DNA of 64,000 nucleotides from Paragorgia papillata (lineage: Eukaryota > Cnidaria > Anthozoa > Scleralcyonacea > Coralliidae). Numbering within the stretch: position 1 is the first letter of the stretch; every line of letters begins with the position of its first letter. The notes under the pieces were generated by a model. That model searched no databases and was not told the origin of the DNA. It saw nothing but the letters and a program-made list of their open reading frames with translations. Positions 53,901 through 62,279 of this stretch are shown piece by piece. Both the position numbers and the translations under genes were made by a program. The stretch covers positions 140,001 to 204,000 of the forward strand of contig JAWNZC010000329.1 of assembly GCA_035771165.1 (NCBI GenBank), in the 5' to 3' direction.

Positions 53901-54760
53901 AGGTGGTACCAGTAGTCATTTTTACCTTCGACGATTTCATTGACATTTCTTGCTTCCAAGAATAGACCTGTAGATATGTTACTACCGCATCTATAAACAC
54001 AAATACCAGTACCTTAAAAAGATGAAATGTTGAAAAACGATTTTTAAAAACAAGATCATAATTTTTAATATGGGTTGCAATCGCCTGTCCGTCATCATTA
54101 TCAATCAACATTGGGTCACGCTTTGCCAAAACTCCTTCGCGAGCGAAAACGTAGTCAAAGCAAGTTTGACATCTAACACAACCATTTTGGCCATTTTGAC
54201 CAGCAAAAAATCTGATACTTGGTACTTTTTCTGTCAGCTCCATGACATTTTCTATTGTACGCCAGTCCAATTGACTGTTTTCATTGGTAGACAATTCTTT
54301 CACTATCGTGGAGATGGCAGGATAACTTGGGCTTGGCTTCTCAATTTTTGTGGACAAATTTTTAAGCATATCTATAACTGTATTTAATTTTGACTCAAGT
54401 GCATTATCATACGATATTTGGGATGTTCCAGTTGTCTGGTGTTCATCCGCAGACGGTAACAGATTTTCTGCAGGAATTTCATCTTCAACCTGTAAGGGTG
54501 ATAAGATGCTTGCACCAGCAGACTGGCCTGTTGCTGTGGTTTCTTGACTATATTTGTTTCCTTTTTCAACTGTTGTCGTATTAATTGCTTTTCTATAACA
54601 ATTCAGAGCTTCTTTTGCCTCTAGGTCATTAATATCTACAAACTGAATGTGACTATTTTCGGCATCCGTAATGGCATGAACTTTTTCTATGTGGCGCGTT
54701 TTTGTTTGCTTATCACTGCGACATAAGTAGAACTTTAACGGAGACATTGTTTTATCAGTC
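50855..54760 (-). CDS. ZNF862-like hAT transposase (multi-exon, one stop)
   Basis: Exons read on the minus strand: 54760-54013, 53967-53831, 53625-52920, 52807-51822, 51605-51421, 51317-51147 and 50978-50855 (TAA). Junction phases agree from 53831 onward. The join between 54013 and 53967 is off by one, so a donor or a base there is uncertain. The N-terminal exon holds MSPLKFYLCRSDKQTKTRH and a Cys motif VRCQTC. The next holds HLKSRIKNHH...CVGD. The 53.6-kb exon has the DUF4371/RNase-H-like start CGLADKSTVHRVTNQGV, and later exons have WDPPHWTNL and, near the end, LALGNTESIVESLYSVM. ZNF862 and relatives are hAT-derived nuclear proteins, and here the gene sits inside a hAT element. An in-frame TAA at 52457-52455 should truncate it. 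Confidence 0.8.
51147..51317 (-). CDS. hAT transposase exon (C-terminal part)
   Basis: Acceptor ATCGTTTTAG, donor ACG/GTATAA, phase 2 at both ends. It contains GVEMSIATDIALALGNTES, a conserved late segment of this family. Confidence 0.75.
51421..51605 (-). CDS. hAT transposase exon
   Basis: Acceptor CATTACAG, donor ACAG/GTACAA. It starts in phase 0 and ends in phase 2. It encodes VLENSLECEVQSLVKLIEF and following residues. Confidence 0.72.
51822..52807 (-). CDS. hAT transposase exon with in-frame TAA
   Basis: 986 nt in one frame except TAA at 52457-52455, after VVWYP. It encodes HKLFQRGKQLAAARKKADEM, then after the stop NLDKLSIDNPP and KDLQQLAKDLSASLESR. Donor CCAG/GTAATT. A single base change explains the stop. 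Readthrough or a sequencing error is the alternative. Confidence 0.75.
52920..53625 (-). CDS. hAT transposase exon with DUF4371-like core
   Basis: 706 nt, opening in phase 0 after TTATTGTAG, ending in phase 1 at ATAA/GTATTA. It contains CGLADKSTVHRVTNQGV, the likely start of the RNase-H-like fold, GSVLDGQYQAKGF and WDPPHWTNLAIEDVF. Confidence 0.8.
53831..53967 (-). CDS. hAT transposase exon
   Basis: Acceptor CTACAG, donor CAAG/GTAGAA. It encodes LFLEARNVNEIVEGKND and HLKSRIKNHHSC. The start phase does not match the preceding exon, so the 5' border is uncertain (a second acceptor lies about 20 nt upstream). Confidence 0.6.
54013..54760 (-). CDS. hAT transposase N-terminal exon
   Basis: 748 nt after acceptor TTGTATAG, to donor TAAG/GTACTG. 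It contains a possible first Met in MSPLKFYLCRSDKQTKTRH, an Asn/Ser/Thr-rich linker, and GCVRCQTCFDYVFAREG, a Cys motif typical of this family. Confidence 0.7.
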
Positions 54761-54841
54761 CTATACAAGTAAGGTAAACTAAATTAGTCAGAACTCACAA
54801 GTTGCAATAAATTCTGGATCCGATTAGTATTGCAGTAAATT

Positions 54842-55064
54842 AGCCTTTTTCACGAAGGCCAAATTCGCCATTTTTGGGGTACTTTTTTTGTAAATGATAT
54901 AAAAAATCGAAGCGATGTGAAAACAATTTTTCAAATATTTAACTGTAAATTAACTTATAATGATTATACTTACACCAATAGTAATACAAATCCCATATTT
55001 AATGATTACAATCTTAGATCTGGAAAAGCCAGTACCCCAAAAATGGCGGCGTGAGAAAGGCTAA
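54842..55064. mobile_element. Small MITE inside hAT element
   Basis: Inverted ends (TTAGCCTTTTTCACG ... reversed) with 'gccatttttggggtac' on both arms, about 223 bp in total. It is nested in an intron or the 5' region of the transposase gene. A duplication of TTA/AATTA type is ambiguous. Confidence 0.7.
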
Positions 55065-55104
55065 TTACATTGATGCTATAGCGTATATATAATGCTATTT
55101 CAAC

Positions 55105-55150
55105 GTCATTTGCAACCTCGTACCCAGGGTCTCTCCTTGGCTACGAGGTT
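55105..55150. repeat. Short hairpin GCAACCTCGTACCCAGGG
   Basis: 'gcaacctcgtacccaggg' is followed by a reversed copy ending in 'gaggttgc'. It looks like a collapsed MITE. Confidence 0.55.
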
Positions 55151-55218
55151 GCGTCATTTGCTACAGAGCGTACTAGTTTATTTTACAGAATACAGGTATA
55201 ACTGTTATTTAAACTTAC

Positions 55219-55433
55219 TTGAAACAAGTTAGGCAGATACATGGCTCTCTTGATGGGGCACATCTTGAATTACTTTTTGTTTTTTTTAGCCGAATCAAAT
55301 GGTAGTGGGGATAAGGGCCTTTTTCGCGGATTGGAAATGCTTTTCCCAAGAAAAGATAGCAAATTGCCTTGCTTTTTAGGAAATTTACTGTTATTAGCAG
55401 GTTTATCTGCAGGTTTATCTGCTGCATCTTTTG
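55219..55433 (-). CDS. Possible upstream exon of the hAT gene
   Basis: Acceptor CGTTTGTAG, donor TCAA/GTAAGT. One frame encodes ADKPADKPANNSKFPKK and NPRKRPLSPLP, a nuclear-type basic stretch, but reaches TAA before the donor. Another frame is open to the donor and ends CICLTCF. An A-run (8 A) at about 55282 may hide a frameshift. Confidence 0.4.
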
Positions 55434-55589
55434 CTACAAACGAGAGAGTAATAGTAATCAATATCATCTTTTACATAATTGTTCAAATTATTTTCAGTTC
55501 TTTGTAAAAATAAGAGTAAAAGATTATTATATAGTATATACAACCAATCTATTGCCACATGGGCATGACACAGCCTAAATTTACGGTAC

Positions 55590-55730
55590 CTTGGCATTTA
55601 GAACATAGCACTTGTGCACCATATCCCTCAATAGACCCACTGGTGCTGCATGGCACAAAATTGTGACAGGGCTTGAGGCATGAGAGGCAAGTATGACTCC
55701 CACTATACATTTGTTCACAGGAAACACAAA
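55590..55730 (-). CDS. Possible zinc-binding exon of the hAT gene
   Basis: Acceptor TTTTTTATATAG, donor CAAG/GTACCG, 141 nt open. It encodes VCVSCEQMYSGSHTCLSCLK with later CH, HNFVPC and LCSKC: eight or more Cys/His in zinc-binding spacing. Similar Cys-rich N-terminal parts occur ahead of ZNF862-like transposases. The link to the next exon is not proven. Confidence 0.55.
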
Positions 55731-56249
55731 CTATATAAAAAAGTGTTCCAAATTGTAAATCTATGAAAGGACATGTATTTTTTTCATACAGATATTTCAT
55801 ACACGAAAACTCGAAAAGTCCAAATGAATCCCTCAAAAGTCTGTCCCAAAAAAGGCAAAAATTAGGAAAAAAACTCAAAAACTCAAGACTTATTAAAAAT
55901 TCATCTGCCCGGAAAATCAACAAAAAAGTTAAAAGTTCAAAAAACAAACACTCGGTTGAAACCTTAAATCATGTTAAAGTCTCAACCAAAACATACCTGA
56001 AGATGTCTCTGATGCCATAAATCTTCTTTTTAAAAAAAAAACACGTCCTGAACTTGTTGCTGCAGTGCCGGTGTTCATTTGAATAATTTTCGAGCCTGCA
56101 TGCCAGCAAGGCCCAGCAGTCAAGCAGAGCGTGAGATTCAGTACTTCATGTATGATTAATTAATTCATTATACTCAGTTCAATTTTAATTGCAATCAGTT
56201 TCAACTTGCATGACGAGAGCAAAACAAAAATGCTATCTTGCACCCAAAT

Positions 56250-56370
56250 TCTGCCGCAGGTATTTTGTAAACTATTTCTGCCGCAGAATTCTGCCGCACT
56301 TTCAACTTTACAGTTTTTCTGCCGCAATATTTTGCCGCATCAGCAGTTTTTGACCTTTGCCTGCCGCGGG
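56250..56370 (+). repeat. Subterminal TGCCGCA repeats, right
   Basis: At least five TGCCGC(A/G) words (tctgccgcagg, ttctgccgcac, tttgccgcatc and others), spaced about 15-40 bp. Confidence 0.8.
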
Positions 56371-56447
56371 AGATCTCCCGTTAAAGTGCCCGACTTTCCA
56401 CTATGGGTTGTTCCTTGTTGATCCGCTGGAGTTTACTTGCTTTCAAC

Positions 56448-57822
56448 ATGGCGGCGTGTGACATGCGCACTAAAAAAGTGAGGACACTTCGTACCCCTGA
56501 GTGGGCCTTCTGCTCAATATTTATTCTGTGGCCATACTCAGAGGAGGCCGGACAGCTGTCACGTGATTGTCACGTGAATTTCTCGACCAATGAATTGGCT
56601 TCATTTTCTCATCGTTCTCGAAATGAAAATTTTGCATTGGACTTGGAAATGCCGAATATTACGCTATTGTTATTCAATTTTTTCTTTAAAAAAGTAACGA
56701 TATCGATTGATATATTGTTGGACTATCCATATCTGCAGGATTTTGCAAGGTAAATGTATTTTTCTACTTTATTTTGACCGTTTATGTAAGCCATTTGGTC
56801 TAAAGCGACCACCCCACTTCCGGTTTGTCAACAATCTTCAAACCCAAAAATCTCGAATTCCAACGGTTCGAATTCTCTAATTTTTGCGTAATAAGTTGGA
56901 GAAATGTCTAATCTTTGATTCTAACGGGACGACCCCTGGTGACCCACTCACTGTTTTCGAGATATTCGCCGTTGAACTGACCATGGTATTTCGGCTTTTG
57001 CTAGCATGGCGCCTAATAATTTAAGAGAGCCTTTCGCCACTAAAACTTGTTTTTTTCTCAAGAATTTTGGAAGTTTCCTAATATTTCGAGCTTTATTCTT
57101 TAAAGTAAGTGTAAAATGAGCGGTGGACAATTATTAAAGGGTAAAATTTGGTATTTGTTTGTTTTTATGGTCCAAAACGCTTGACCTCGCTGTATAAAAA
57201 CACCATCATTCTGGAAAAATTGTATACATACCAGGCCTACATACATTTATACATTCTGTAAATATTATTACATAATGTACTGAACTTTCTTAAATATCTG
57301 CTATATATGTATACAGGCCTGATATGTATAGATATTTTTTATATATTAAATAACATTATGTTCCATGACAGCAGTATGATTATTAAAATTGATGTGTGGA
57401 TTATTTGTAGTTTATTATTGTGAATAATATATTGTAGTTGTAGTATTTTTTAATTTTTTGCTAATTTGTTATAATTTGTTATTGTTTTTCAATATACAAA
57501 TATTTATTATCCCTTTTGTCACAGTTGTCCATTTCAACTGAGTCAGTGATTTAGGAAGCAAGCTGATGGGGGTGGGGGAAATGTACACTTTCAAAAGTAC
57601 CTTGTATCAGGGCAGAGCTTCAAAACCACCCTTGAGGCACATGTCTTCTGATAAAGGGCTTTTTTGTTGCAAAAGGGGGACTCTAACCAAGTGGGTGGGG
57701 GTGGGGTGGTGTCATGTGCCCCTGTGTCCACCCCTTGGTTTGTAGGCTGTACAGTCAACTCTTAAGACATGAAAGTGTTAATAACTCCATCTCACATCAT
57801 AATTATTTTTTACAGGAAGTGA
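56448..57822 (+). CDS. Possible small two-exon gene, unrecognised
   Basis: ATG within AACATGGCGGCG (YY1-type initiator). Exon 1 is 56448-56749 with donor CAAG/GTAAAT. Exon 2 starts at 57816 after TTTTTTACAG and reaches TGA after two codons. The product would be about 102 aa (MAACDMRTKKVRTLRTPEW ... DYPYLQDFAR). No known domain is seen. A poly(A) signal AATAAA lies at about 58047. A 33-bp stretch (gagtgggccttctgctcaat and on) is identical to the ANK-Roc-COR 5' region. It may instead be a non-coding transcript. Confidence 0.35.
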
Positions 57823-58744
57823 AGAGATACAGTACAGATGACTGTCAGTCTTGGAAGAACCAACTTTGGTGGTGTTCAGACTGAGTGCCCAGGCACGAGC
57901 ACCAATCTAAACAGGATTTTTACAATGATAAATTGATGGATTCTCTTTTACTAAATAACATTTAAATAATATGTAGTTTGAAGTTTTGCATGTTGTCATG
58001 TTGTATAATTACATAAGGCAATGCATAATAATTGTGGACATAACTAATAAAATTTTAACACAGAAGTATTATCTTGCATATTATACAATCCAAATGCTGG
58101 GTCCCAAAGCCTAATTAAATGCCTGGATATTATTCATCCCTTTGCCTTTGAGTGCTAATGGGTACTGCATGTACATATAGATAAACAGTGAACTATATAT
58201 GTCTAAGACAGACACCCTTGCGCTGGACTTTGTCTGTATTATAGTTCATTCACATGTCTACCTTAATACAGTAACTTTTCTGATGCCCTCTTTAATAAAT
58301 GTGCCAAAGTTGATGTTTTCTTGGCAGGGGGGTTGCTTCACTGCAAAAATGTTGAACCAATGTTAACAATGCCCCTGATTGAATATTACCTGTATCAGTG
58401 TCAATACAGTAGTGCTTTAGAAGTAACCAAGATCAATATTGAGACAAAACATTTAAATTTTATTCAAGTTCCTTATTTACATATATATTGAGGATACAGG
58501 AAATACACTTTATTTGATAAAATATAAATATTTGAACATTTGACCAGTTATACCAAGTTTATCAATAGATTCTGGAGGCAATCCAATAAATTATCTTGAT
58601 TTTTAATTCACCTTAATTATAAAGAAAAATACAAGATTGTTATTGAATAATAAATTTTAAGCTAGCATTATTCACAATTTTATAAAATTTGGGATACAAG
58701 TTACAGTAAGTATAAAAGGAAACAAGGCTGTTTGTTAAAAAATC

Positions 58745-58756
58745 GGGGGGGGGGGG
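58745..58756 (+). repeat. Poly(G) run
   Basis: Twelve consecutive G followed by CC. It could form quadruplex-type structure and is prone to length error. Confidence 0.9.
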
Positions 58757-58941
58757 CCAAGGATGATAGTTGTATCTAATTGATCCAGATAATTGCTACA
58801 CACAACAGTTATAGAAGTTTACAGTAATACTGCAGAATGCAAAACATTAAACCACGGAAAATGCATCATAAGGTTATAGAATAGGAAAAATTTGAGAGGG
58901 AAATCATTAACCACTAAACAACAAATAATGTTGATTTCTCA

Positions 58942-59140
58942 CCTCACGCTTTTCTCCAGTTGTAACGAATCACACGTTGCACAGCACAACCAAATCCTTC
59001 TTTGTTGTAAACATGTAATTCGTTTCTGATTTGTTCCATTATTTGTAACATAAAATGCGTCGAATCCGAAGGAACTTGAGTAGTCCTTGAAAACTATCTT
59101 GAATGCCCATCCGCCATTGTCACGAATATACGCCAAATAA
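58942..59140 (-). other. Possible minus-strand first exon or tiny ORF
   Basis: 'acaatggcggat' (YY1-type) near 59120 is followed by frames ending at donor-like TGAG/GTGAGA (58942). One frame gives MEQIRNELHVYNKEGFGCAV then a short basic end and TGA. I recognise no family. Confidence 0.25.
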
Positions 59141-59524
59141 AGCACAATCTGATCATATTAATTGTCTATGATAACCACGAATTGTTCTCGTATTTTTCTG
59201 ACCATCAGATTTATCAATTCTGGATCAACTGTGACGAGTTTTCAAAAGTTTTTGCGCATCTAGTCCACTGGGCAGAGTTCATTCCTCGTCGGCGGTCAGA
59301 TGCAAATGAATCAATAATTTATCAATTTTAGCGTTAGGACCATGATGCTTTGCGGCTGCTGTCCACCCTCCTCTGGAAAAGTCCCTATTAGTGGACTCTC
59401 CCCGAAGTGCTTATAAATGAAACGAAAATTAAGTTTGTCTTATTTGAAAGTACTTTTAAAATGACAGAGTAACATCTTTTGCTGTTTTTTGTTTCCTTGC
59501 TTCGTTTTTGAGATATTTCAGTTC

Positions 59525-59773
59525 GTTTGATATGTGAAACTAACCAGTGACATCACAACGTGCATAATGACTTACTGGGAAAGGTTATATATCTTTGCTA
59601 TTATTAAACGGAATCAGTTGAAAATGAATATTTTTGTTGTTGTCAGGGAAAAACACACACACACACATAATTGCTTCGAAGTGATTCCATTTGATAATAG
59701 CAAAGATATATAACCTTTCCCAGTAAGTCATGATGCACGTTGTGATGTCACTGGTTAGTTTCACATATCAAAC
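59525..59773. mobile_element. Foldback MITE
   Basis: Arms of about 95 bp (gtttgatatgtgaaactaac ... and reverse) are nearly identical. The centre includes an (AC)n run at 59652-59669. It is non-coding. The arms differ at only a few positions. Confidence 0.8.
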
Positions 59774-60639
59774 AAGACGCCTGCGCAGGCGTTCACTCGG
59801 GCTACTGATTTCTGAAAGCTTCGCGTAGCCTGTGCGTACTCTAGCAAGACTACATGGCAATGGCAATGCATAATTGCATAGATTTTCACAAATAGAATCT
59901 ATGGTCTTATATGAACTGCTGCGGTGCAGGAAGCGCCGAAGGTTTGCTAATGTAGTATAAATGTAAACAAGGCCGTTTTTCTGAATCCAATATATTTAGT
60001 TTCCGAATGTATAAATACGACACGCGATATCTAGACATGCACTGAACAGTTCAACATATTGATATCTTACCGGTATTTGCTCTATTCGGTGCTTATTATT
60101 ATACTTGCATTTTGTAGTTGTCGGACTATAAACCAGCAAGGCCAGGACCAACCTGTTTTGAAATAGCTCGTCATCTTTTACGTACTAGGTCTACCGCGAT
60201 CGCCGGCGTGTGCAGTTGTAAACATTGTAAAGCCTTTGTAAGCCGCATTACTGATCAACTATAACTCGGTCACTTGCAAAGCTATTCAAACAAGTAAACA
60301 ACTGAGAAACAGTGAAATGTCTTTCAAATATTCAAAAACATCGATAAAATGGCAATAAAAGCTTTGTTCAAAAGAGACAACCACTGATCATCTGGAGACA
60401 ACTTGGTCAAACATCGGTTTCGCAATTATTAAACATGACTGTTCTCTGACGTCCTTCACTCCTTCAGTTTAAAGTGCCTATGCAGCCCTTTCCGTTCTTA
60501 TATTTCTGTAAAGTTTATTCATAGAAAATAATAATATTAAAAAAAAAAATTCAAAAAGGTAAAATTAAGTCGGATTTATTGCCGCTCAAACTTTCCGACT
60601 TATCCAAAAATTCCGCAAAATGTAGAGGCCTGGGGCGAG

Positions 60640-60790
60640 TACCCTCTGACGTCATTTAAGAGAGGCTTGTCAATTTGTAGCACTGATCATGATTTCTAGT
60701 CTAAAAGGCTTAGCAGAGTCTGGTCTTCTAGTGTGTTTGGAAGTTTTTTTTGCTATTCGCATCTCTTTAGTAGCGTTATACGTTTTAAGA
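60640..60790 (+). promoter_or_regulatory. Candidate promoter of P2X7-C-like gene
   Basis: A perfect CRE-type palindrome TGACGTCA at 60647-60654 lies about 140 bp before the chosen ATG. No TATA box is obvious. Confidence 0.35.
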
Positions 60791-61807
60791 ATGTCCATGG
60801 CAGATTCTGAATCGAGTTCAGGATCTGAAATCGAACCATACGAAGATATCGACGAGGAAAAAGGCGAAGTAGAAGGCGAAGAATACACCAAACATATTGG
60901 AGCTGAGTCGGACGTGAGTGAAGCAGATTGTATTCCTTATGTTGACGAACCCCTTGCTGATGAGGTCTGGTCGGCTGAATACTTAAAAAATAAAGAGAAG
61001 GAAGAAAAGCAGGTGGAAGAATATCAGAAACGGCTAGAAGGGCTGACGCCGACGGATTCATGGTAAGAACAAAACTTCGACAGTGTGATTGTAATATTTA
61101 TAAAAATGTGACATAATTTGAATTATAAAAAAATGTTGCTTTCTATTTTAATATATTTTAAGGTGTAAATGTGGAAACTGTAACACAGAATTATTAACGA
61201 ATGCTAAGGAAGTTATTTGCTGCAGGGAAATCGAAAGATGCGTAAATGCACTACGAGAAGAAAGGGTCATTGTGAAAGTTGGCCAAGAACCAGATTGTAT
61301 TATAAACCATCCAGGCTTTAGTTCAGTCTGCCTAAATGTGTGGTCTTTGAAGTTATCTGCCAGCATGTTCAAAACTCGGCAAAAAAGAAAATATCAAAAG
61401 GATGGCTCGGAAGAAAGGTAAAAAATGTCGATTGGTTGCTTGTTATTGCAGTAAAAGGTAATAGTGTGGCTTTTTATAGCTAGCTTGTTTTGACAAAAAA
61501 GGTGGTTTTTTTTAATACATTAACAAATAAATTTCTAATACAACTGTAATAGCAAACTGTACAGGTGACATGCACGCCCACCTTAATTTATCATATACAT
61601 ATCTTAAAAAAATGCAATAACTTAGTACTGTTTCAATTCCACAGGTTTCTTCGTAGTGTTTCATACAGGCAGTTCACAAGAATGGTTCATGGCATGCTTC
61701 GTGATAAAAGAATTCCACTACCTGCATGTGCTTACCATGCTATTCGTACAGCCTTTAAATGTGCTGATGAGAATTTTGAAGGATATGATGAAGATGATAG
61801 TACATAA
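60791..61807 (+). CDS. P2X7 C-terminal-like zinc-domain protein (3 exons)
   Basis: Exons 60791-61062, 61163-61417 and 61645-61807 (TAA). The joins are in phase 2 and rebuild W and R codons. The product is about 229 aa. An acidic, disordered N-terminus (MADSESSSGSEIEPYEDID) and a coiled stretch (KNKEKEEKQVEEYQKRL) lead to the Cys-rich domain: W-CKCGNC, VICCREIERC, CIINHPGFSSVCLNVW and, in exon 3, FLRSVSYRQFTRMVHGML and LPACAYHAIRTAF. This matches the intracellular ballast domain of P2X7 receptors, which binds zinc and nucleotide, but without any channel part. Channel-free copies are known outside vertebrates. An earlier in-frame ATG at 60689 would add a hydrophobic 34-residue lead (LLVCLEVFFAIRISLVALYV), possibly a membrane anchor. 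I prefer 60791 because the acidic region starts there. Confidence 0.85.
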
Positions 61808-62163
61808 ACAAATTAATGTTCAGGTACATTAGCTCGACAGTCTACATTCAGGAGAAATTGCATTTTCTCCTAATAAAATGTTTTGTTATTGTAGTGCAGG
61901 TCTGATCACTTCATTAAGTTCCAATGCATTATGTATAGCTAGTTTTAGTAATATTAGTTTTAATAGGGTTATTAAGAATATTTATGAAAGTGGGAAAATA
62001 TATACTGTATATTAAATAAAAATACTATAAAGAAATTGTGATGGGCAGAGTGCACTTAGGAGACCCACAAGTTGATAGTGATTAGCTACTGTAGTAATAA
62101 TGCAATAATTTAATGTGTCAGTAATATTATCTGCGTATCCACCAAAATACAAATACAGTCACA
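61808..62163. other. Gap between convergent genes
   Basis: About 356 bp between two convergent stop codons. AATAAA-type words (minus strand near 62110, plus near 62015) could serve as 3' ends for both genes. Confidence 0.4.
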
Positions 62164-62279
62164 TCACTTTTGGTTCCTGGGGCAAGTTGTGATATTCTTG
62201 TGGCCTTTCATTGGATTTTTGCATATGGAACAATGTGGTCTTGCTCTTTCTTTATCCTGAGAAGCTGCAGGCTCTTGCA
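62164..62279 (-). CDS. Zinc-knuckle last exon of partial gene
   Basis: Acceptor ATTTGTCAG. It completes a Val codon with the previous exon and encodes ARPHCSICKNPMKGHKNITT and a short tail to TGA. The knuckle resembles those in MULE/FAR1-type and other transposase-related proteins. Confidence 0.72.

Larger units (their letters stand above)
50406..56406 (-). mobile_element. 6.0-kb hAT-type transposon
   Basis: Inverted ends CCATAGTGGAAAGT, flanked by an 8-bp duplication GTTGTTCC (50398-50405, 56407-56414), as for hAT elements. Next to each end are repeated TGCCGCA words (50429-50546 and 56250-56370), likely transposase-binding subterminal repeats. Inside is a multi-exon ZNF862-like hAT transposase on the minus strand. 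The near-identical ends suggest a fairly recent insertion, but the transposase has one in-frame stop. Confidence 0.9.
57823..60640. other. Mostly no gene seen
   Basis: Contains a 12-G run (58745-58756), a foldback at 59.5-59.8 kb and a small minus-strand frame near 59 kb. The rest is AT-rich without motifs. Confidence 0.35.

Noticed and set aside
55241..55507. Plus-strand hydrophobic frame of 88 codons
   Set aside because: Antisense of the Lys/Pro/Asp-rich minus-strand exon candidate, which has splice signals.
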